This document shows positions 1-5,089 of a stretch of DNA of 5,089 nucleotides, one piece after another. The notes below the pieces were generated by a model that was given only the letters and a program-made list of their open reading frames with translations, had not been told where the DNA came from and ran no database searches. Source of the stretch: Clostridia bacterium (GTDB lineage Bacteria; Bacillota; Clostridia; Christensenellales; CAG-1252); the NCBI GenBank assembly GCA_009928745.1, contig SACC01000126.1:1-5089 (forward strand). The letters run 5' to 3'. Both the position numbers and the translations under genes were made by a program. The first letter of the stretch is position 1, and the number at the start of each line of letters is the position of its first letter.

Positions 1-2313
1 AATATTGCAATAACTGCAGACGATCTTACAATAACTTACGGCGATGCAATACCCGTCTTTACAATAACTGCCGAAGGACTTATTGCAGGCGATACCTTAG
101 CGGGCTTAGGCGCGCCGTCTTTTAACTGCATATACTCGCCCGGAGTAGTTGCCGGAACTTACAATGTTACCCCCTACGGTCTTACAAATGCTAATTACAA
201 TTACAATTATGAAGCCGGTATTCTGACTGTTGAGGCAAAAAGCGTAGCGGTAGTGTGGTACGGCGTTGAAGGCGGGTTCCAATATAACGGTACCGATCAA
301 AGCGCTTCGGTTATGCCGGGAATTACCGATATTTGGGGTGATGTTATTTATACGTCAAAATCCTTTAACCGCGCCTTTGTTAACGCTGGCTACTACACAG
401 TAATCGCAACGCTAGTAAACGCCAACTACAGCCTTACCAACACGGTAATCAATCTACAAATGCAAAAGGGCGAGTATTCCAATATTACGCATCCTGTTTT
501 GGCAGGAACATATTCACCTACAAAAACATTGGCAGATTATTCGCTTAATACAGGTTTTTACTGGGTGTCTGCTAGCTCCGTGCCGACAGTTCCGCTGACT
601 GCTTATCAGGCGTATTATAATATGGATGCGAATAACTACAATAGTTTGAGTGTCAATATTACCTTAAATCTCGCCAAAGCCTTAGCTACAGTAACAGGCA
701 GCGTTGTGCAGTCTGCAACTTATAGCGGAAGTTCGGTTGGTCTGACGCTAGGAGTAAGCTTTAACGGTAGCGCGTTATCGTCAGCTTTATATACATTCAG
801 TTATTCTAATGGTAATTCCTTTACCGCGGCAGGTACTTACAAAACAACTGTCACGATTAATAGTGATAACTTTAGGGTTAACGGCACGGATTGCTATATG
901 AAAGTCAAGGGCGTCCTTGTTGGCGCAACTTATTACACGATTGAAGACGCCTTGAACGCGGCATCAAGCGGTACGGTAATCGTTACAACGGATACATCGT
1001 TCGCAGACAGCGCCAACAGCTGTTACAGCGGAAGCGGCTATTATACAGTTAAGTCAGGTGTTGAGCTGCTCGTTCCGTACAGCAACTCGCATTCTACCAC
1101 AAAGAACAGCATTAATTCGACCTCAACTGCGATTGGCACTAAGTATGTAATGCTGACAGTGCCTGCGGGAGTAACTATTACCGTTAACGGCACAATTAAC
1201 GTTAACGCGGTGCGCAGCCATCAAAGCACTAATTCTATGGGGCATGTCGGCGGCAATTACGGTCAAATGCAGCTTGATGATGGCTCGGTCATCAATTTGA
1301 ACAGCGGTGCAATGCTTAACAGTATGGGCTTTATTACGGGTACAGGTATAATCAACGCAGCAAGCGGCTCAACAGTATACGATGTGCTAGCTATTAAAGA
1401 TTTCCGAGGAGGCAAAGTGTCTTATAGCATAAAAGATGACTATTTTGCATTCAATCAATATACAATGAACAATATAGAAGCTACGCTAAAGATTTATTAC
1501 GGCGCTTCGCTTTATTGTCGCTACTATGTATATACTTCTGTCGCAACAGTAAATTCTCAAATAATAGTAATAGGCAGCGGCGCGGTATTCCAGCTTAGTT
1601 CGGGCTATATCTCCAAGCGCGTTGACGCGACTAATGGTAGAACCTATATTGATTTATACGGCACGATGACAACCAACTCTACGACACTCGAGCTAAATAG
1701 CGGCATACCGATTTTTGGTTCGTTCAGCATCAATACAGCGGACAAGGAATTCCCGCTTAGCGGCAATTATACGTTGACTATTAAGGCAGGCAGCACGGCG
1801 GAAATCAAGAATCGGTTCAAATTCTTGCCGGGCGCGGAGTTTTATGTGGACGCTGGCGCAACGGTTAATGTAACATCATCGGGCAGATTGTACTTTTTTG
1901 GGAACGGAGTTGTATACAGTAATGGAATATATGAAGGTTCTGCTAATAATCCCGCATACGGCGGCGCAAAATGCAGAGTCAACAACCGCCTGAATACAAT
2001 CACTTATGCTTTATCCGATAACGCAAGATTTATTGTCAACGGCACCTTGAATATGGCGGGATACTTTGGCGGTGTCATTGAGACAACCGGTACTACTGGC
2101 GTCATTAATTTGACAGGTACCTTAACAAGCACGATTAAGGGCAATTTAAATGTTACAGATGACAGTCCTACTCCTAAAGTGGATTACACGCTGGATAACG
2201 TATCATTCACAGCAAAAGCATACCTTAACGGCAATACTTCTACGCTTGCAACATTGTCTCAAACGACATATGTCGCAGATCCGTCAGGCACCAACACTTG
2301 GGTTGTTCAATAA
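1..2313 (+). CDS. Large secreted/surface protein with MBG and Ig-like repeats and a beta-helix region (5' partial)
   Basis: The frame is open from base 1 to a TAA at 2311-2313 (770 codons visible), so the true start lies outside the window; the GTG at 253 is internal. Residues about 4-80 form an MBG-type repeat: a YGDAIP motif, then 'GLIAGDTL', 'AGTYNVT', 'NYNYNYEAG' and 'ILTVEAK'. Residues about 81-150 form a second Ig-like repeat (YNGTDQ, 'NAGYYTVIATL', 'NANYSLT'). A third (about 152-226) carries 'YSPTKTLADYSL', 'GFYWV' and 'NNYNSLSVNITL', and a fourth (about 227-303) has 'YSGSSV' and 'AAGTYKTTVTI'. From residue 311 ('YYTIEDALNAASSGTVIV') to the end, short beta strands rich in G, N, T, S and V recur ('ITVNGTINVNA', 'GSVINLNSGAML', 'ARFIVNGTLNMAG'), as in a right-handed parallel beta-helix. 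No LPXTG, SLH, choline-binding or membrane segment is seen at the C-terminus. Such modules are typical of secreted adhesins or fibres. Ligand and exact role are unknown. Confidence 0.85.
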   Translation, partial: NIAITADDLTITYGDAIPVFTITAEGLIAGDTLAGLGAPSFNCIYSPGVVAGTYNVTPYGLTNANYNYNYEAGILTVEAKSVAVVWYGVEGGFQYNGTDQSASVMPGITDIWGDVIYTSKSFNRAFVNAGYYTVIATLVNANYSLTNTVINLQMQKGEYSNITHPVLAGTYSPTKTLADYSLNTGFYWVSASSVPTVPLTAYQAYYNMDANNYNSLSVNITLNLAKALATVTGSVVQSATYSGSSVGLTLGVSFNGSALSSALYTFSYSNGNSFTAAGTYKTTVTINSDNFRVNGTDCYMKVKGVLVGATYYTIEDALNAASSGTVIVTTDTSFADSANSCYSGSGYYTVKSGVELLVPYSNSHSTTKNSINSTSTAIGTKYVMLTVPAGVTITVNGTINVNAVRSHQSTNSMGHVGGNYGQMQLDDGSVINLNSGAMLNSMGFITGTGIINAASGSTVYDVLAIKDFRGGKVSYSIKDDYFAFNQYTMNNIEATLKIYYGASLYCRYYVYTSVATVNSQIIVIGSGAVFQLSSGYISKRVDATNGRTYIDLYGTMTTNSTTLELNSGIPIFGSFSINTADKEFPLSGNYTLTIKAGSTAEIKNRFKFLPGAEFYVDAGATVNVTSSGRLYFFGNGVVYSNGIYEGSANNPAYGGAKCRVNNRLNTITYALSDNARFIVNGTLNMAGYFGGVIETTGTTGVINLTGTLTSTIKGNLNVTDDSPTPKVDYTLDNVSFTAKAYLNGNTSTLATLSQTTYVADPSGTNTWVVQ

Positions 2314-2354
2314 CAAAATGTTTATCTAACATACCAATCATAATCAGCTAAATT

Positions 2355-2398
2355 AATAAGTAAAAAGGCAGACGGTAAAGTCTGCCTTTTTACTTATT
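2355..2398. terminator. Bidirectional intrinsic terminator between convergent genes
   Basis: The arms 2355-2373 and 2380-2398 are perfect 19-bp inverted repeats around a 6-base loop (GGTAAA). The core is GGCAGAC/GTCTGCC, flanked by an A5 tract on the left and a T5 tract on the right, so either strand yields a GC-rich hairpin followed by a U run. It lies 41 bases after the stop of the surface-protein gene and about 255 bases after the stop of the vanZ-like gene on the other strand. It fits a shared terminator for both. Confidence 0.9.
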
Positions 2399-2420
2399 GC
2401 CAAAGTATTGATGAAAAATA

Positions 2421-2615
2421 TTTTTGCTATTGACTTTGTTGATAATGTTCGCCAAAACATTTTTGTCTAGTTGTAAAATATTGTAACATCAAAACTTTCT
2501 GCTATTGCCGTTTCTGTATAAAGTTCACTGAAATACTGAGCGCTATTGCCGTTGTCGGCAACGGTGTCCAATACATTTTGCTATTACCTTTGTCAATAAC
2601 CGCCGACAAAATCCA
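2421..2615. repeat. Degenerate tandem array, about 38-bp period, five units
   Basis: Units can be laid out at 2421-2459, 2460-2495, 2496-2536, 2537-2575 and 2576-2615 (36-41 bases each). Four share a GCTATTR core, at 2426, 2501, 2542 and 2580. The 75-base gap between the first two is twice the period and is filled by a badly decayed unit (GTCTAG in place of GCTATT). After the core comes a G/T-rich stretch resembling CNTTTGT or CCGTTGT, then an AATAA/GCAAC-like stretch, then C/A-rich sequence ending in AATACA, AAAACA or similar. The fourth unit holds a small perfect hairpin (CCGTTG-TCGG-CAACGG, 2549-2564). The fifth has TTTGTC...GACAAA (2589-2594 with 2605-2610). No convincing gene is found here on either strand. 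The function is unknown; it may be a decayed minisatellite. The rest of the gap, 2616-2652, shows nothing recognisable. Confidence 0.65.
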
Positions 2616-2652
2616 GTTGCGGTTTTTAGTTAGATGTTAAGCCGAACAAGTT

Positions 2653-4245
2653 TTAATTATCAAGCGGTTTGTGTCTTGAAAAGGCTGTTTTAAAGGATAA
2701 TTCTATGTAGGCGCTTTTGAGAGTTTGATAACTCTGTCGACTCGCCTTTTTCCATATCAAACATACGATAAGTATTATAGAATAAGCTAACAACATTCCA
2801 AAAAGCACTCCGAGCGAGTCAATCATTATGTCCGACCAGTGCGCATATCTGCCTGAAGTAAATACGGGTAGCTGGAACATCTCAGACATGGCGGCTACGA
2901 CAAAGCCAAGAATGGGAGTAAGGGGCGCTGCAAGCCATTTACGCTTTAGCAAAAGCAAAAGCGAAAAGGATATTCCAAAACCCAGAACAGCAAATAGCGA
3001 AAAATGACCTAATATTTTACGTACGTACATATAGAAACTTTCGTATAAAGAGACAGTGATGGTTTTTTCGGCGTAGAGCGCGGGATTAGCGGCGCTGGTT
3101 GCGCGTATTGTCACTTTGCCGAATCTTTTAGAATACAAAAATCCGTCTTGACTTATTGTCGCGCCTTTTCCGCTAACGCTCCAGATTACACCCCTGTCTG
3201 CCGGTTCATTTGTAAAGCTGATTTTGTATTTGGCAGCGCGTTCAACTAGCGCGCGGGCATTGCCTACAATGGCTATGCCTTCAGGCATTATAGGGACAAT
3301 ATTAACCGCAATAACCATAACGCAATCCGGATTATATAGAGAGCGCAAAGTGATTGCGCACTCGCCGGTCTGTTTTGCGTAAAGCGCGCCGTTAATTACT
3401 TTGGCAATGCTATTGTCATCCGAACTAATGTGTGAAAAGTCTGGACTACCGACAGGGAGCGTTGAGTATTCAAGTGTATAAACATCTCCTTTCGTAAGGG
3501 TTAATTCCACAAAAGTGAGGGAAAAAGCAGTAGGCATAACAAAGTCCGGATTAGCTGTTATTGTTACTATTCTCGATATGGATACGCCGTCTGTTGCCGC
3601 GGTAATAGTCGCTTCGCCTTCTTCAACAGCGTATATAGCGCGTTGATTAAGCGCAACGGCATCGCCTTCAACGCTTATATCAAAGCCCGATATCGGCAGA
3701 TATGTATTCCCCGATTTTATTTTATAACTAATTTTTTCGCCTAACATAACGCTGTCTGGCAACTCAAATTCGAACCCGATGGATTCATCCGGATTAATAC
3801 CCTCGCAGATTAGTTCCAACGTATTTGTTGCCTCCGGATTAGCGGTGTTTGTAGCGCTTACAGTTACCGAGCCTTTTGCTAAGAAAGTTATTGTTTTGTT
3901 ATCTATAACGGCTATAGTTTCGTCCGAAACAGTAATAATAGCGCTGGTCCAGGTAGAATTAGCGGGAATATAGTTAATTGATAGATTAATTGTGTCCCCT
4001 ATGTAATGCGGAAGGGAGGCGCCGTCAACAAGCGCAAGCGTTAAAGCTGTGGGAATAATTTCAACCGAGGTTTCTATCTCGAACGTGTCAATAAGTCCTT
4101 CGCTGATAGCCGCGCTTTGCGCTCCGCTGATATCCGACGGCATAAGTGATTCTGCCCAAATAAACAGAGTCAGCGTTGCTGTACAAAAAAACGCCGTCAG
4201 GGCTAATACTCTCAAATATTTATAAATATTGTTTTTCGCAGCCAT
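2653..4245 (-). CDS. VanZ-family membrane protein with four BIG2-like domains inserted in its first external loop
   Basis: The protein has 530 residues and starts at an ATG with GGGAG 8 bases upstream and a strong promoter behind it. Residues 12-31 form a membrane helix, followed by a Ser-rich 'MPSDISGAQSAAISEG' segment (35-50) that matches the post-TM1 part of VanZ proteins. Residues about 61-400 hold four Ig-like repeats, roughly 61-148, 152-231, 236-318 and 320-399, with BIG2 hallmarks such as 'DETIAVIDN', 'GSVTVSATN', 'WSVSGKGATISQDG' and 'GKVTIRATS'. The VanZ fold then resumes: RK at 409-410, HF at 414-415, TM2 (about 413-433), TM3 (about 438-456), E455 and Q458, 'SGR' at 464-466, 'SDIMIDSLG' at 471-479, and TM4 to about 497. 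Lys/Arg clusters in the N-terminus, at KRK (434-436) and after TM4 (KKASR) place the Ig region outside the cell. VanZ of enterococci gives low-level teicoplanin resistance; whether this homologue acts on glycopeptides is unknown. Typical VanZ proteins are about 150-200 residues, so this one is greatly enlarged. Confidence 0.88.
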   Translation of the reverse strand: MAAKNNIYKYLRVLALTAFFCTATLTLFIWAESLMPSDISGAQSAAISEGLIDTFEIETSVEIIPTALTLALVDGASLPHYIGDTINLSINYIPANSTWTSAIITVSDETIAVIDNKTITFLAKGSVTVSATNTANPEATNTLELICEGINPDESIGFEFELPDSVMLGEKISYKIKSGNTYLPISGFDISVEGDAVALNQRAIYAVEEGEATITAATDGVSISRIVTITANPDFVMPTAFSLTFVELTLTKGDVYTLEYSTLPVGSPDFSHISSDDNSIAKVINGALYAKQTGECAITLRSLYNPDCVMVIAVNIVPIMPEGIAIVGNARALVERAAKYKISFTNEPADRGVIWSVSGKGATISQDGFLYSKRFGKVTIRATSAANPALYAEKTITVSLYESFYMYVRKILGHFSLFAVLGFGISFSLLLLLKRKWLAAPLTPILGFVVAAMSEMFQLPVFTSGRYAHWSDIMIDSLGVLFGMLLAYSIILIVCLIWKKASRQSYQTLKSAYIELSFKTAFSRHKPLDN

Positions 4246-4250
4246 TATGA

Positions 4251-4258
4251 AATCTCCC
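4251..4258 (-). promoter_or_regulatory. Ribosome binding site of the vanZ-like gene
   Basis: On the minus strand, GGGAGATT precedes the ATG at 4245. There are 8 bases between the GGGAG core and the start codon, a normal spacing that fixes the chosen start. Confidence 0.8.
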
Positions 4259-4268
4259 GTTCAAAATA

Positions 4269-4297
4269 ATTATATCATATACTATATTCGAGTTCAA
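4269..4297 (-). promoter_or_regulatory. Sigma-A/sigma-70 type promoter of the vanZ-like gene
   Basis: On the minus strand, TTGAAC (4297-4292) is followed by exactly 17 bases and then a perfect TATAAT (4274-4269). Transcription should begin near 4262, giving a very short leader of about 17 bases that just contains the ribosome binding site. That leaves no room for a riboswitch or leader peptide. No clear operator repeat overlaps the promoter, so expression looks constitutive or is controlled by factors not visible here. Confidence 0.8.
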
Positions 4298-4411
4298 TCT
4301 AAAAATACTCGGCGCCATTTTTTAGCTCAATTTATATTGCAGTAAGTAAAAAGATATGTTTTCAGACATTATGCAATCACAAAATTAGCGGTTTTGTTGT
4401 TAATATTAAGA

Positions 4412-4431
4412 CGCGCCGAACATTCGGCGCG
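4412..4431 (-). terminator. GC-rich hairpin after the right-edge gene, possible weak terminator
   Basis: CGCGCCGA (4412-4419) pairs with TCGGCGCG (4424-4431) around a 4-base loop, giving an 8-bp GC-rich stem in otherwise AT-rich DNA. It lies about 50 bases after the stop of the minus-strand gene at 4482. On that strand it is followed by TCTTAATATTAAC, which is only moderately U-rich, so termination may be inefficient or factor-assisted. Confidence 0.55.
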
Positions 4432-4434
4432 CAA

Positions 4435-4467
4435 AAGTATAAATTAAAGCATAAAAAAGTTATACTT
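4435..4467. repeat. Small AT-rich inverted repeat next to the GC hairpin
   Basis: AAGTATAA (4435-4442) and TTATACTT (4460-4467) are perfect 8-base inverted repeats with 17 bases between them. They sit between the stop codon at 4482 and the GC-rich hairpin at 4412-4431. On the minus strand the spacer contains a CTTTTTTA run. It could help 3'-end formation of the upstream gene, or it could be chance in AT-rich sequence. Confidence 0.35.
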
Positions 4468-4481
4468 AATTTTTCAGCAAC

Positions 4482-5089
4482 TTAATTAAAGGTTCGGATA
4501 CCGTTTTCAAAATCCACAAACAAAGTGTGCTCATTGTAGGAGAATGTAAACTCAGAAGCTTTTCTATCGGCGTTGATATAAGCGCTTTCATAACGGTCAT
4601 AGTCAAGATTAATCTCGGTTCCGTTGATTGTGAAGGCGCCGTCATAGATAAGATTCATATCTCTGCCACCCGTCGAATAACTTAATTCAAGATTATTAAA
4701 GGTAACGGTATTTAACTTTATCCTTGCTCTGAAGTCGGCAAAATTATTGTCCTCATCAGCCGAGCCCAGTTCGTATATCCAATATTGTTCGGCGCCGCGT
4801 TGCACTAGGTCAAAGCTCTTTGAGGGATCGCTGACACTTAATTTCAAACTATCTACCTGCGCTTGGTCATATGGCAGATAGCTTAGCTCGCTTGCTCCGA
4901 TTAACGCGATATATGTGTCGCCGACTCTGCCGAAAGCGTAGTTGCCGTCTATGATGACCTCGTCCATAAGCTCCTCGGCAAATAGCGTATGCGTGTATTG
5001 TATAGTATCATCGGGGGCAAGCAGTATTTTGTTTTTGGGGATTTTGTATATTTGCATTAAGACATTTTTATCCAGCACAGAGTCAGGAG
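4482..5089 (-). CDS. C-terminal part of a possible heparinase II/III-like or related carbohydrate-active enzyme (5' partial)
   Basis: The frame stays open to the right edge (the codons before the GTG at 5078 read P-D-S), so the GTG is internal and the N-terminus is missing. About 202 codons are visible, ending in TAA at 4482-4484. Numbering from that GTG, 'THTLFAEELMDEV' (29-41), 'FGRVGDTYIAL' (49-59) and 'YWIYELGSADEDNNFADF' (99-116) are notable. They resemble, from memory, a beta-rich C-terminal region of large heparinase II/III-like or related polysaccharide-degrading proteins, which has a His/Phe...DEV, FGR.GD.Y.AL and W..ELG pattern. The tail (120-198) alternates short strands ('FTINGTEINLDYDRYES', 'FTFSYNEHTLFVDF'), consistent with a beta-sandwich. 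No membrane helix or anchor is seen. The catalytic part would lie outside the window, so activity and substrate cannot be stated. The vanZ-like gene downstream on the same strand is 236 bases away and has its own promoter, so co-transcription is doubtful. Confidence 0.55.
   Translation of the reverse strand, partial: PDSVLDKNVLMQIYKIPKNKILLAPDDTIQYTHTLFAEELMDEVIIDGNYAFGRVGDTYIALIGASELSYLPYDQAQVDSLKLSVSDPSKSFDLVQRGAEQYWIYELGSADEDNNFADFRARIKLNTVTFNNLELSYSTGGRDMNLIYDGAFTINGTEINLDYDRYESAYINADRKASEFTFSYNEHTLFVDFENGIRTFN

Noticed and set aside
253..255. GTG as the start of the left-edge gene.
   Set aside because: The frame is open upstream to base 1 and encodes a clear MBG repeat there, so this GTG is an internal Val codon.
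106..300. A 64-codon minus-strand frame within the MBG repeat.
   Set aside because: It is fully antisense to the strongly supported surface-protein frame and has no recognisable product.
2484..2580. Short open stretches on the minus strand inside the tandem array, such as a 24-codon ATG frame and a frame ending '...FDVTIFYN'.
   Set aside because: They are very short, the longer one has no in-frame ATG, the ribosome binding sites are poor, and they consist of repeat units read through.
2421..2615. The repeated units could be read as a small CRISPR array.
   Set aside because: The whole unit repeats at a period of about 38 bases. There are no conserved repeats separated by unique spacers, the units are strongly diverged, and no cas gene is visible.
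2326..2636. ATCTAAC near 2329 and GTTAGAT near 2630 look like the outer core sites of an integron attC site.
   Set aside because: They are about 300 bases apart, well above the usual attC range. The sequence between is a tandem array and a terminator rather than paired inner boxes, and no integrase or gene cassette is present. A 7-base match of this kind is expected by chance.
3779..3973. A 64-codon plus-strand frame opposite the first Ig-like domain of the VanZ protein.
   Set aside because: It is antisense to a well supported coding region. Its hydrophobic look comes from reading the complement of a beta-strand-rich Ig domain.

Overview
The window looks like a bacterial chromosome fragment, most plausibly from a low-to-moderate GC Gram-positive (Firmicutes/Clostridia-like, possibly an uncultured gut lineage). 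This rests on AT-rich codon use, a good GGGAG ribosome binding site, a near-consensus sigma-A promoter, a VanZ-family protein, and large secreted proteins built from MBG-like and BIG2-like immunoglobulin-fold repeats. The taxonomic placement is inference; no rRNA or marker gene is present. All three reading frames end in TAA, so nothing here tells whether TGA is a stop or a sense codon.

Layout. (1) 1-2313 (+): the 3' part of a large secreted or surface protein, open at the left edge. It has an MBG-type repeat, three further Ig-like repeats, and then about 460 residues that look like a parallel beta-helix. It stops without any visible cell-wall anchor. (2) 2314-2652: a convergent intergenic region. 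It contains a perfect 19-bp stem-loop that can terminate transcription from both sides, followed by a decayed tandem array of five units of about 38 bp. (3) 2653-4245 (-): a VanZ-family membrane protein with its own promoter (4269-4297) and ribosome binding site. Its first extracytoplasmic loop has been expanded by about 340 residues carrying four BIG2-like Ig folds. (4) 4246-4481: an AT-rich gap with the promoter and two inverted repeats. (5) 4482-5089 (-): the C-terminal part of a protein open at the right edge. It resembles the C-terminal beta-sandwich of heparinase II/III-like polysaccharide lyases or related enzymes; this is a tentative call.

Functionally the window is about the cell envelope and exterior: one probable adhesin or surface fibre, one membrane protein with a large external Ig-like arm, and one possible carbohydrate-active enzyme tail. 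The vanZ-like gene has its own promoter and hairpin-bearing gaps on both sides, so it is probably expressed on its own. No direct pathway link between the three genes can be shown from the sequence. The most notable item is the VanZ protein, where the Ig-like domains sit inside the VanZ fold rather than at one end.
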